A model generated the notes under the pieces. That model saw only the letters and a list, made by a program, of their open reading frames with translations. It was not told the DNA's origin and did not search any database. The position numbers and the translations under genes are program-made. From Acidovorax_G lacteus (GTDB taxonomy: Bacteria; Pseudomonadota; Gammaproteobacteria; Burkholderiales; Burkholderiaceae_C): 64,000 bases of DNA. Location: NCBI RefSeq assembly GCF_039540375.1, contig NZ_BAABEX010000008.1:1-64000 (forward strand), written 5' to 3'. Below are positions 8,295-16,206 of the stretch, piece after piece (positions within the stretch are counted from its first letter, which is position 1; each line of letters starts with the position of its first letter).

Positions 8295-9575
8295 TCAGGT
8301 GACGGCGTGCGTCTGGTTGAACTCAGGCTTCTGCCATTCGCCGCTGGCCAGCACCTGGCGCAGGTGCTCCACCGCGTTCCACACGTCTTCAAAGCCGATG
8401 TACAGCGGCGTGAAGCCAAAGCGCAGGATGTCCTTGTGCCGCCCGGTGCCACCATCGCCCCTGCGGAAGTCGCCGATCACGCCGCGCGCAATCAGCGCCT
8501 GCACGATGGCGTAGGCACCCGTGTCCCGCGTCAGGCACACCTGCGAGCCGCGCTGCGCATGCGCACGCGGCGTGGCCAGGCCCAGGCCGTAGCCTGCGCA
8601 GCGTTCTTCTACCAGCTGGATGAACAGGTCGGTGAGCGCCAGCGATTTGGCGCGCAGCGCGGCCATGCCGCCCAGGCTCTCGGCGGCGGTGAACACATCC
8701 AGCCCGCACTGCAGCGCCGACAGGCTGATGATGGGTTGCGTGCCGCACAGATAGCGCGTGATGCCGGGCGCGGGCTGGTAGTCGGGCGTGAAGGCAAACG
8801 GTGCCGCATGGCCCCACCAGCCCGACAGCGGTTGCCAGAAGCGGTTGGCATGGCGTGGGTGCACCCACACAAAGGCGGGCGCACCGGGGCCGCCGTTCAG
8901 GTACTTGTAGCCACAGCCAATCGAGAAGTCAGCATCCGCGCCCAGCAGGTCCACCGGCACAGCGCCTGCGCTGTGGGCCAGGTCCCACACGCACAAAATG
9001 CCTTGGGCATGCGCGGCGGCGGTGGTGGCGGCCATGTCGTGCATGGCCCCGGTGCGGTAGTTCACATGCGTCAGCATCAGCACGGCCACGTCGGGGGTCA
9101 GCGATGCTGCAATCTCTTCGGGCTCCACCAGCACCAGCTCCAGGCCGCGCTCCTTGCACAGGCCCTCGGCAATGTAGAGGTCAGTCGGGAAGTTGCTGCG
9201 CTCGCTCACGATGCGCGTGCGGCCCGGGGCGTCCTGACGCGCGATATTCAGCGCGGCGCTCAGCACCTTGTAGAGGTTGATGGAGGTGCTGTCGGTGCAC
9301 ACCACCTGGTCCTGGCCCGCACCGATCAAGGGGGCCAGCTGGTTGCCCAGGCGCTGGGGCAGGTCAAACCAGCGCGCGGTGTTCCACGATTTGATGAGGT
9401 CGGTGCCCCATTCGCGCTGCACCACGTCGGCAATGCGCGCCGGGGCGGCTTTGGGCAGCACGCCCAGCGAATTGCCGTCCAGGTAGATCACGCCCGGCGG
9501 CAGGTCAAAGTGGTCGCGCAGGGCGCGCAGCGGGTCTTGCGCGTCGCGGGCCTGGCAGTCTTGCAAGGTGGTCAT
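8295..9575 (-). CDS. kynU: kynureninase
   Basis: This PLP enzyme hydrolyses L-kynurenine to anthranilate and L-alanine. The 426 residues match the family length. The protein has YLDGNSLG near the N-terminus, the PLP-contact region VWDLAHSAGAVPVDL, and the Schiff-base lysine at about residue 224 in GCGYKYLNGGPGAP. The start is the ATG at 9575, preceded by an AGGAG ribosome-binding site. The reading frame stays open further upstream only because it runs into the palindromic repeat at 9621-9670, so the longer form is rejected. It is the middle gene of the kyn operon. Confidence 0.97.
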   Translation of the reverse strand: MTTLQDCQARDAQDPLRALRDHFDLPPGVIYLDGNSLGVLPKAAPARIADVVQREWGTDLIKSWNTARWFDLPQRLGNQLAPLIGAGQDQVVCTDSTSINLYKVLSAALNIARQDAPGRTRIVSERSNFPTDLYIAEGLCKERGLELVLVEPEEIAASLTPDVAVLMLTHVNYRTGAMHDMAATTAAAHAQGILCVWDLAHSAGAVPVDLLGADADFSIGCGYKYLNGGPGAPAFVWVHPRHANRFWQPLSGWWGHAAPFAFTPDYQPAPGITRYLCGTQPIISLSALQCGLDVFTAAESLGGMAALRAKSLALTDLFIQLVEERCAGYGLGLATPRAHAQRGSQVCLTRDTGAYAIVQALIARGVIGDFRRGDGGTGRHKDILRFGFTPLYIGFEDVWNAVEHLRQVLASGEWQKPEFNQTHAVT

Positions 9576-9620
9576 GGTTGCAGGTCTCCTGGAGGGTATT
9601 GCCCGTGATGGGGCTTGGTT

Positions 9621-9670
9621 TGCTATCAAAAAGTGAGCTACTCGTGCTTGATTAACAAGCACGAGAGGCC
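9621..9670 (+). repeat. 49-bp palindromic element, copy 2
   Basis: The arm TGCTATCAAAAAGTGAGC is followed by the hairpin CTCGTGCTT / AAGCACGAG. It lies in the 129-bp gap between kynB and kynU, inside the kyn operon, 45 bp upstream of the kynU start codon. The transcript would fold here, which may uncouple or stabilise the downstream mRNA. Confidence 0.9.
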
Positions 9671-9704
9671 AAAAAGGCCCAAAAGTCCGGATGCGCCAGC
9701 GCGC

Positions 9705-10337
9705 TCAGCGCAGCGGCCGCAGCACGGCGCGTACGGGCGACGCGTCGGCCGCCATGAGCTTGAGCGGCAGCGCGATCAGTTCGTAGTCGCCCTCGGGCAC
9801 GGCATCGAGCACCAGGTTTTCGAGCACGCGCAGCCCGCGGCGGCGGATGACCTGGTGGCTGTCGAGTGTTTTGCTCTCTGCCGGGTCGATGCTCGCGGTG
9901 TCGATGCCCACCAGCACCACGCCCAGGTCGGCCAGGCGGTCGATGGTCTCGGGCGCGTAGGCGGTGAGCTGCGGGTCCCAGCGGTCTACCGGCATGCGCT
10001 CGTAGGTGCGCACCAGCAGGCGCGGTGGCAATGCGGGCGTGATGGCGTGGCCGATGTGCTGCCACTGCACCAGCGGCCCGCAGCCCAGGGCATGCACCAC
10101 ACGGCAGGGGCCAATGAAGGCGTCCAGCGCCAGCGCGCCTGCGGTGGCACCCTGTGGGTCGTAGTGCAGCGGCGCATCGGCGTGCGTGCCGACATGGGGC
10201 GACAGGGTGAGGCTGGCCACATTGACCGGGCACCCCGGCCCGAGCGTGGCACCCCAGGTCTGTGCATACGGCGTGTCCCCGGGAAAGACCGGGCTGCCCG
10301 GAGCCACCGGGGCAGAAATATCCCAAAGCGTTGTCAT
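9705..10337 (-). CDS. kynB: kynurenine formamidase (arylformamidase)
   Basis: This metal-dependent hydrolase removes the formyl group from N-formylkynurenine to give kynurenine. The 210 residues are typical of KynB/cyclase-family hydrolases. The opening LWDISAPVAPGSPVFPGDTP matches the family. The metal-binding motif HVGTHADAPLH is complete, with His48, His52, Asp54 and His58. The C-terminal region GDYELIALPLKLMAADASPVRAVL is also characteristic. The start is the ATG at 10337; upstream in-frame ATGs would add an unrelated tail. It is the first gene of kynB-kynU-kynA, so the promoter should be in the 138 bp upstream, which holds a small palindrome at 10395. Confidence 0.96.
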   Translation of the reverse strand: MTTLWDISAPVAPGSPVFPGDTPYAQTWGATLGPGCPVNVASLTLSPHVGTHADAPLHYDPQGATAGALALDAFIGPCRVVHALGCGPLVQWQHIGHAITPALPPRLLVRTYERMPVDRWDPQLTAYAPETIDRLADLGVVLVGIDTASIDPAESKTLDSHQVIRRRGLRVLENLVLDAVPEGDYELIALPLKLMAADASPVRAVLRPLR

Positions 10338-10394
10338 GGGCCGTGAAGGTACGGCGCTGGATATTTCGTGGTGTCGGTTTATTCCAACAGATGC

Positions 10395-10404
10395 AGAAAT
10401 TTCT
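10395..10404. promoter_or_regulatory. short palindrome upstream of kynB (possible operator)
   Basis: A perfect 10-bp palindrome AGAAATTTCT, extending imperfectly to GCAGAAATTTCTCTGC, lies about 58 bp upstream of the kynB start codon. An AsnC/Lrp-type KynR site would be expected near such an operon in related bacteria, but no regulator gene is present here. The assignment is positional only. Confidence 0.3.
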
Positions 10405-10475
10405 CTGCGCGGCCCCACCCGCCGACAGCGGCTGCTGTACGCACGGCCATGCGCTCGAACCGGTGGGCGGTGCGC

Positions 10476-10826
10476 TCAGGCCATGCGGCGTTGCCAGGTC
10501 TCGGTCGGCTCCAGCGGGGGCAGGCCATGGCGCAGCCGGGCCTTGTCGCAGCCGTAGCTGCCGGGCTCCAGTTCCCGGCAGGGCTGGGGGCGCTGGGCGT
10601 AGATACCGCAGTGGGCCCGCTGGCCCACCGTGCCCACCAGGGCCACGCAGCGCAGGGGAATGCGGTCGGTGCCGCACATGCGCACCTTGGCACCGTTGAC
10701 CGGCACGGCCAGCGCGGCGGGCACGGTGCCGCCGGCATCGTCCAGCTCGTACACAGAGAAATCGACCCGGTAGCTGCAGCAGCAGGCGCCGCACTCCAGG
10801 CAGGGGTGATCTGCGGTGTCACTCAT
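10476..10826 (-). CDS. YkgJ-family cysteine cluster protein
   Basis: A 116-residue soluble protein with eight or more Cys, which probably binds zinc or an iron-sulfur cluster. The N-terminal signature CLECGACCCSYRVDFS is the CxxCxxCC pattern of the YkgJ/UPF0153 family. It is followed by MCGTDRIPLRCVALVG, then CGIYAQRPQPCRELEPGSYGC, and ends with the conserved ARLRHGLPPL. The biochemical function of the family is not known. It is probably monocistronic or loosely downstream of argF, from which it is separated by 299 bp containing a strong hairpin. Confidence 0.85.
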   Translation of the reverse strand: MSDTADHPCLECGACCCSYRVDFSVYELDDAGGTVPAALAVPVNGAKVRMCGTDRIPLRCVALVGTVGQRAHCGIYAQRPQPCRELEPGSYGCDKARLRHGLPPLEPTETWQRRMA

Positions 10827-11125
10827 GGCGTCAGGCCCGGGGGCGATCGGCCGGCCCCGCGGGCGGCGACGATTGTGCCGTAGGGCGGGGCCCGAGCGGG
10901 GCGCAAACCCCGGCGGTTGGCGGGGTTTGCGCCGAAGCGAGGGCAGAGGCGGGCTTGGCCCGGTTCAGGCCCGCTGGCCGAGCAGCAGGCGCAGCATGCG
11001 CGCGTTTTGCCTGTGCGGGGCGTGGCGGCTTCGGTCCGCAGCCTGCGGCTGCTTCACACCCGCTGCGCGGTCATGGGCCTGCGCCCGGACCGTCTGCTGG
11101 CGCTGGCGCGCCACCGGATGGCTTT
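10827..11125. other. 299-bp intergenic stretch with one strong hairpin
   Basis: This gap between argF and the YkgJ-family gene contains a perfect inverted repeat at 10900-10933, GGCGCAAACCCCG / CGGGGTTTGCGCC, with 13-bp arms and an 8-base loop. It has no T-run. It may end the argF transcript by a factor-dependent route or stabilise its 3' end. No convincing gene is seen in the rest; the open frames there lack a ribosome-binding site and recognisable content. Confidence 0.5.
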
Positions 11126-12046
11126 TCAGGCCACCCGGCCGAGCAAAAGGTACTCCATGAGGGCCTTTTGCACGTGCATCCGGTTTTCTGCCTCGTCCCA
11201 GACGACGGATTGCGGGCCGTCGATGACCTCGGCCTCCACCTCCTCGCCGCGGTGGGCGGGCAGGCAGTGCATGAACAGCGCGTCGGGCTTGGCCACGGCC
11301 ATCATGTCGCGGTCCACGCACCAGTCGGCAAAGGCCTGGCGGCGGGCTTCGTTCTCGGCCTCGTAGCCCATGCTGGTCCAGACGTCGGTGGTCACCAGGT
11401 CGGCGCCCCGGCAGGCGTCCATCGGGTTGGCAAACACCTCAAAACAGGCCGGGTCGGTCACGCCGGCCACGCTCGCATTCACTTCGTAGCCGCTGGGAGT
11501 GCTGACGTGCACCTTGAAGCCCAGCAGTTGCGCAGCCTGCAGCCAGGTGTTGGCCATGTTGTTGCCGTCGCCCACCCAGGCCACCACCTTGCCTGCAATG
11601 GAGCCGCGGTGTTCGATGTAGGTGAACAGGTCGGCCAGGATCTGGCAGGGGTGGAACTCGTTGGTCAGCCCGTTGATGACGGGCACACGCGAATGGGCGG
11701 CGAAGCGCTCGATCTTGGTCTGCTCGAAGGTGCGGATCATCACCAGGTCCACCATGCGGCTGATGACTTTGGCGCTGTCCTCGATGGGCTCGGCACGGCC
11801 GAGCTGGCTGTCGCCCGTGGTCAGGTGCACCACGCTGCCACCCAGCTGGTACATGCCGGCCTCGAAGCTCACGCGGGTGCGCGTGCTGGCCTTCTCGAAG
11901 ATCATGGCCAGCGTGCGGTCGGTCAGCGGGTGGTGCTTTTCGTAGGTCTTGAACTTGCGCTTGATCAGGGCTGCACGCTCGAACAGGTAGGCGTATTCGT
12001 CAGCGCCCAGGTCTTTGAACTGCAGGTAGTGCTTCAGCGTCGTCAT
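11126..12046 (-). CDS. argF: ornithine carbamoyltransferase
   Basis: It makes citrulline from ornithine and carbamoyl phosphate in arginine biosynthesis. At 306 residues it is the standard catabolic/anabolic OTC length. The carbamoyl-phosphate-binding motif STRTR is at 54-58, HPCQ is at 132-135, and the ornithine-binding MHCLPAHRGEEV lies around residues 259-270 with Cys261. It follows argD by 14 bp on the same strand, so the two are co-transcribed. The pairing argD-argF is common in betaproteobacteria and supports an anabolic role. Confidence 0.97.
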   Translation of the reverse strand: MTTLKHYLQFKDLGADEYAYLFERAALIKRKFKTYEKHHPLTDRTLAMIFEKASTRTRVSFEAGMYQLGGSVVHLTTGDSQLGRAEPIEDSAKVISRMVDLVMIRTFEQTKIERFAAHSRVPVINGLTNEFHPCQILADLFTYIEHRGSIAGKVVAWVGDGNNMANTWLQAAQLLGFKVHVSTPSGYEVNASVAGVTDPACFEVFANPMDACRGADLVTTDVWTSMGYEAENEARRQAFADWCVDRDMMAVAKPDALFMHCLPAHRGEEVEAEVIDGPQSVVWDEAENRMHVQKALMEYLLLGRVA

Positions 12047-12060
12047 GGCAGGGCTTCTCG

Positions 12061-13257
12061 TTATTCGGCCAGCAGGGCCTGGACCAGGGGCGTGAGTTTG
12101 GCCACGATTTCGTCGGCCTCGGCGGTGGTGAGGATCAGCGGCGGCACCAGGCGGATCACGCTGTCGGCGGTGACGGAGAGCAGCAGGCCGGCTTCGGCCG
12201 CGCGGCCGATCAGAGCGCCGCAGGGCTTGTGCAGCTCAATGCCCAGCATCAGGCCCTGGCCGCGGATCTCCTTCACGCCGGGCAGGCCGCCCAGGGCGTT
12301 TTGCAGCGCGGCGCGCAGGTGCTCGCCCACCTTGGCGGCGTTCTCCAGCAGGCCTTCGGCTTCCATGATGCGCAGGGTTTCAACCCCCGCGCGCATGGCC
12401 AGCGGGTTGCCGCCAAAGGTGGTGCCGTGGTTGCCGGGCTGCAGCACGTTGGCGGCCTTGGGGCCCGCCACCACCGCGCCGATCGGCACGCCCGAGCCCA
12501 GTCCCTTGGCCAGGGGCATCACGTCGGGCACGATGCCGGCCCACTGGTGCGCAAACCACTTGCCGGTGCGGCCGATGCCGCACTGCACCTCGTCGATCAT
12601 CATCAGCCAGTCGCGCTCGTTGCACAGCTGGCGCAGCTGCTGCAGGTATTCAGCGCGCATCGGGTTGATGCCACCTTCGCCCTGAATGGTCTCGAAGAAC
12701 ACGGCCACCACGTTGGGGTTGCCCTCCGTGGCTTTCTTGATCGCCTCGATGTCGTTCAGCGGCACGCGGATGAAACCCTCGACCAGCGGGCCGAAGCCGG
12801 TGTGGATCTTGGGGTTGCCCGTGGCCGACATGGTGGCGATCGAGCGGCCATGGAAGGCTTTTTCGTACACCACGATCTGCGGCTTGGCGATGCCCTTGTC
12901 CACGCCGTACTTGCGCGCAATCTTGAGCGCTGCCTCGTTGGCTTCCAGGCCCGAGTTGCAGAAGAACGCGTTGGTCATACCCGAGAGTTCGACCAGCTTG
13001 GCGGCCAGCGTTTCCTGCAGCGGCACGTGGTAGTAGTTGGAGGTGTGGATCAGCTTGGTGAGCTGGTCCTGCAGTGCGGGTACGAGCTGCGGATGGTTGT
13101 GGCCGAGCGTGTTCACGGCGATGCCGCCCAGGCCATCGAGATATTCCTTGCCATTGACGTCCCACACACGGCAGCCCTGGCCACGCGCCAGCGCGATGGG
13201 CACGCGGCCATAGGTGTTCATCACATGGGGCGAGGTGGCCTCAATGAAAGCGGTCAT
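12061..13257 (-). CDS. argD: acetylornithine aminotransferase
   Basis: This class III PLP transaminase of arginine biosynthesis converts N-acetylglutamate semialdehyde to N-acetylornithine. It has 398 residues. The start at 13257 gives MTAFIEATSPHVMNTYGR, the usual N-terminus of this family. The PLP lysine is Lys251 in LAKGLGSGVPIGA, preceded by MMIDEVQCGIGRTG. The protein may also act as succinyldiaminopimelate aminotransferase, as ArgD does in other bacteria. It is the first gene of argD-argF and is divergent from the DUF3579 gene; the shared 240-bp region holds a perfect 14-bp palindrome. Confidence 0.96.
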   Translation of the reverse strand: MTAFIEATSPHVMNTYGRVPIALARGQGCRVWDVNGKEYLDGLGGIAVNTLGHNHPQLVPALQDQLTKLIHTSNYYHVPLQETLAAKLVELSGMTNAFFCNSGLEANEAALKIARKYGVDKGIAKPQIVVYEKAFHGRSIATMSATGNPKIHTGFGPLVEGFIRVPLNDIEAIKKATEGNPNVVAVFFETIQGEGGINPMRAEYLQQLRQLCNERDWLMMIDEVQCGIGRTGKWFAHQWAGIVPDVMPLAKGLGSGVPIGAVVAGPKAANVLQPGNHGTTFGGNPLAMRAGVETLRIMEAEGLLENAAKVGEHLRAALQNALGGLPGVKEIRGQGLMLGIELHKPCGALIGRAAEAGLLLSVTADSVIRLVPPLILTTAEADEIVAKLTPLVQALLAE

Positions 13258-13416
13258 GCGGTACTCCAGACGGTGCAGGTCGGGCCGCCGATGCTGCGGC
13301 CCCTGAAAAACGAGGCTCGATTCTAGGCGGCAGGCTCCGGGCGTCCGTTGACGATTCCGCATCACTGCAATGCGCCCGCGGCCCGACCCAGTGGCGTGCG
13401 CGGGTTAGAGTCTCAG

Positions 13417-13430
13417 CTCTTATATAAGAG
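13417..13430. promoter_or_regulatory. perfect 14-bp AT-rich palindrome (possible operator)
   Basis: CTCTTATATAAGAG is a perfect palindrome in an otherwise G/C-rich stretch between the divergent argD and DUF3579 genes, 68-81 bp upstream of the DUF3579 start used here. It could be a GntR-type operator or a strong -10 region. Similar TCTTATATAAGA motifs exist upstream of central-metabolism genes in betaproteobacteria, but that is from memory and unverified. Confidence 0.45.
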
Positions 13431-13497
13431 TTAGAATGCAGGCCGCGGCCCGAAACGCAGTGATCCTGTGGTAGCCGTGCCAACCCCACCCCACCCG

Positions 13498-13845
13498 ATG
13501 GTCTCCCCCTCCGCCAAAGAAGTCTTCATCCAGGGCATCACCCACGACGGGAGAACCTTCCGCCCCAGCGACTGGGCCGAGCGGCTGGCCGGGGTGATGA
13601 GCAGCTTTCGTCCCGGGGGCGCACGCCCGGGCAGCCACCTGAGCTATTCGCCCTGGTGCCTGCCGACCACGCAGGGCGGCGTCAAGTGCGTGGTGGTCCA
13701 TCGCGACCTGCAGGGCCACGAGCCGATGGCCTGGGACTTCGTCATGAACTTCGCGCGCGACAACAACCTGCAGGTGGTCGAAGCCTGCCTGCTGCCGGAT
13801 GCGCCGGCCCCAGCATCGCCGCCTGGCACGCCTCCGACGGCCTGA
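13498..13845 (+). CDS. DUF3579 domain protein
   Basis: A soluble protein of 115 residues that matches the DUF3579 family along its whole length. The visible blocks are VFIQGITHDGRTFRPSDWAE, LAGVMSSFRPGG, a GVKCVVVHRDL strand and EPMAWDFVMNFARDNNLQV. In betaproteobacteria this gene is commonly found beside argD/argF and rpsT, as here. Its biochemical role is unknown. The ATG at 13498 begins the conserved part; an in-frame GTG at 13468 would add ten residues. Neither has a clear ribosome-binding site. The AT-rich palindrome at 13417 lies upstream. Confidence 0.87.
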   Translation: MVSPSAKEVFIQGITHDGRTFRPSDWAERLAGVMSSFRPGGARPGSHLSYSPWCLPTTQGGVKCVVVHRDLQGHEPMAWDFVMNFARDNNLQVVEACLLPDAPAPASPPGTPPTA

Positions 13846-14042
13846 GCGCCTGCCGGTAGTTCATTTGCGCGGTCACTGGCTGCGCCGGACTGTCGCCACT
13901 TCCGTGATCTGACCGGTATCCCAGGCTCTGACGGGCCTCTTCGTCAGTGTTCGTACCCGCGCGCCGTCTATCGCACAGCCGGGCGGCGGAGTCGAGCGTT
14001 TCAGGCGGCGTCATCTTGGGCACGCCCGCCCGGCGCGGGCAC

Positions 14043-14070
14043 AAAAAAACCGCCCGAAGGCGGTTTTTTG
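14043..14070. terminator. bidirectional intrinsic terminator
   Basis: The stem AAAACCGCC / GGCGGTTTT encloses a CGAA tetraloop and is flanked by an A-run on one side and a T-run on the other. It lies between the convergent DUF3579 gene and rpsT and can terminate both. Nothing else is recognisable between 13846 and 14141. Confidence 0.9.
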
Positions 14071-14141
14071 CTTGCTGGCAGCGCACCCGGTACAAACGGC
14101 GCCGGGGCAAGCCCCGGCGGGCGATGAACCTGGGGGCAGGT

Positions 14142-14438
14142 TCAGGCGGCGGCGAGGGCCTTGACCTTGGCGGACAGGCGGCTCTTGTCGCGTGCGGCCT
14201 TGTTCTTGTGGAAGATGCCCTTGTCGGCCACGGTGTCCACCACGGCTTGCATCTTCGCGAACAGTTCGGTGGCCTTGCTCTTGTCGCCGGCCAGCACGGC
14301 CTTCTCGACGTTCTTGACGGCCGTGCGGTACTTCGAGCGCAGCGAGCTGTTGGCTGCGTTCAGCTTGACGTCTTGGCGGGCGCGCTTGCGGCCGGACGCC
14401 AGGCGGGGGTTCTTTTTCTTGGGCTTGGTAGATGCCAT
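14142..14438 (-). CDS. rpsT: 30S ribosomal protein S20
   Basis: A small basic primary 16S rRNA-binding protein of 98 residues. The N-terminus MASTKPKKKNPRLASGRKRA is typical of betaproteobacterial S20. The central block SSLRSKYRTAVKNVEKAV and the DKGIFHKNKAARDKSRL signature near the C-terminus are conserved. It is monocistronic, followed by the bidirectional terminator at 14043, and divergent from murJ, as in many betaproteobacteria. Confidence 0.98.
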   Translation of the reverse strand: MASTKPKKKNPRLASGRKRARQDVKLNAANSSLRSKYRTAVKNVEKAVLAGDKSKATELFAKMQAVVDTVADKGIFHKNKAARDKSRLSAKVKALAAA

Positions 14439-14580
14439 TTGGGTATTCCTTGGTGTCTGTGGATGTTGCCAGCGAAGCCTGACATTATAGCCCGAAGCCC
14501 ATGAACGGGCCTCCGCCCTGAAGCGATGCGCCGCGCTGCCGCGCCGCGAGGGCGGCGGAGCGAGGGGCTACACTGCCGCC

Positions 14581-16146
14581 GTGTCCCTGTTCAAAGCCGC
14601 CTCCACCGTCTCCCTGTTCACCCTCGCATCGCGCGTGACCGGCCTGGCCCGGGATCTGATCATGGCCTCCATGTTCGGAGCCAGCGCGATGACCGACGCG
14701 TTCAACGTCGCGTTTCGCATTCCCAACCTGTTTCGCCGGCTGTTCGCTGAAGGCGCGTTCAGCCAGGCCTTCGTGCCGGTACTGGCCGCAAGCCGCACCA
14801 CCGAGGGCGAAGAGGCCACACGCCGCTTGATCTCCAGCGTCGCCACGGTGCTGTTCTGGGTGCTGCTCGTCACCTGCGGGCTGGGCGTGGTGGGCGCGCC
14901 GGTGCTGGTGTGGCTGCTGGCCAGTGGCCTGCACCAGCAGCCGCAGGGCTTTGAGGCCGCCGTGCTCATGACGCGCTGGATGTTTCCCTACATTGGCTTC
15001 ATGTCGCTGGTGGCGCTATCGGCGGGCATTCTGAACACCTGGAAGCGCTTTGCCGTGCCCGCGGCCACGCCGGTGCTGCTCAATCTGTCGATGATCGCCG
15101 CGGCGTGGTTCGGCGCGCCCCGGCTGGCGGCCCAGGGCATTGAGCCGATTTACGCGATGGCCGGTGGCGTAATGCTGGGCGGCGTGCTGCAGCTGGCGGT
15201 GCAGCTGCCGGCGCTGGCCCGCCTGGGCCTGCTGCCGCGCATCGGCATGGCCTGGGGCAGCATCCGCGGGGCGTGGGCAGAGCCCGGCGTGCGCCGCATC
15301 CTCACGCTGATGGCCCCGGCCCTGCTGGGCGTGGGCGTGGCGCAGGTGTCGCTGATGATCAACACCCAGATCGCCTCGTGGCTGCAGCCGGGCAGTGTGA
15401 CCTGGCTGTTCTATGCCGACCGGCTGATGGAGTTTCCGACCGCGCTGCTGGGCGTGGCGCTGGGCGTGGTGCTCACACCCCAGCTGTCGTCGGCCCGCGC
15501 GGCTGGGGACGATGCCCGCTACTCGGCCATGCTCGACTGGGGGCTGCGCCTGGTGCTGCTGCTGTCGGTGCCCTGCGCCGTGGCCCTGCTGACCTTTGCC
15601 GTACCGCTGGTGGCCACGCTGTTCCACCACGGCGCGCTGCGCGACAGCGACGTGACGCAGATTGCCGTGGCGCTGGCCGGCTATGGGGCAGGCCTGCTGG
15701 GGTTGGTGGCCATCAAGGTGCTGGCGCCCGGCTATTACGCCAGCCAGGACATCCGCACGCCGGTGCGCATTGCCATCGTGGTGCTGTGCGTCACGCAGGC
15801 GCTCAACGTGGTGCTCGTGCCCTGGATGGACCATGCCGGGCTGGCCCTGTCGATCGGGCTCGGCGCGCTGGTCAACGCCGCCTGGCTGCTGCTGGGCCTG
15901 CTGCGCCGCGGCAGCTACAAGCCCCAGCCGGGCTGGGCGCGCTTTGCGCTGCAGGTGGTGGCCGCCGGGGCCTTGCTGGCCGTGTTGCTGGCCTGGGGCG
16001 CGTTCCACTTCGACTGGGTGGCCTTGCGGGCGCAGCCCGGCCTGCGGGTATTGCTGCTCGCGGGCTTCATTGTGGCGTCGGCCGTGCTGTACTTTGGCGC
16101 GCTGTGGGCGGCGGGCCTGCAGTGGCGGCAATTGTTGCGCCGCTGA
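14581..16146 (+). CDS. murJ: lipid II flippase MurJ (MviN)
   Basis: This integral membrane protein flips lipid II across the inner membrane for peptidoglycan synthesis. The 521 residues and roughly 14 hydrophobic helices fit the MOP-superfamily MurJ fold. The N-terminal block is diagnostic: LASRVTGLARDLIMASMFG, then TDAFNVAFRIPNLFRRLFAE, then GAFSQAFVPVL. The start codon is GTG at 14581, since the family begins with MSLFKAAS-like sequence exactly there. It is divergent from rpsT and is followed after 60 bp by the SirB1-like gene on the same strand. Confidence 0.97.
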   Translation: MSLFKAASTVSLFTLASRVTGLARDLIMASMFGASAMTDAFNVAFRIPNLFRRLFAEGAFSQAFVPVLAASRTTEGEEATRRLISSVATVLFWVLLVTCGLGVVGAPVLVWLLASGLHQQPQGFEAAVLMTRWMFPYIGFMSLVALSAGILNTWKRFAVPAATPVLLNLSMIAAAWFGAPRLAAQGIEPIYAMAGGVMLGGVLQLAVQLPALARLGLLPRIGMAWGSIRGAWAEPGVRRILTLMAPALLGVGVAQVSLMINTQIASWLQPGSVTWLFYADRLMEFPTALLGVALGVVLTPQLSSARAAGDDARYSAMLDWGLRLVLLLSVPCAVALLTFAVPLVATLFHHGALRDSDVTQIAVALAGYGAGLLGLVAIKVLAPGYYASQDIRTPVRIAIVVLCVTQALNVVLVPWMDHAGLALSIGLGALVNAAWLLLGLLRRGSYKPQPGWARFALQVVAAGALLAVLLAWGAFHFDWVALRAQPGLRVLLLAGFIVASAVLYFGALWAAGLQWRQLLRR

Positions 16147-16206
16147 TGCGGGCCGGCCCCGGGGGCATCGCTTGACGGCCTGCGGCCACACCCGTACAAC
16201 CCTGCC

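Noticed and set aside
9576..9662. N-terminal extension of kynU that reads through the palindromic element
   Set aside because: The extension (starting MLVNQARVAHF) is the translated repeat. Kynureninase starts at ATG 9575 with a good ribosome-binding site. Unlike hemD, the element here is outside the conserved protein.
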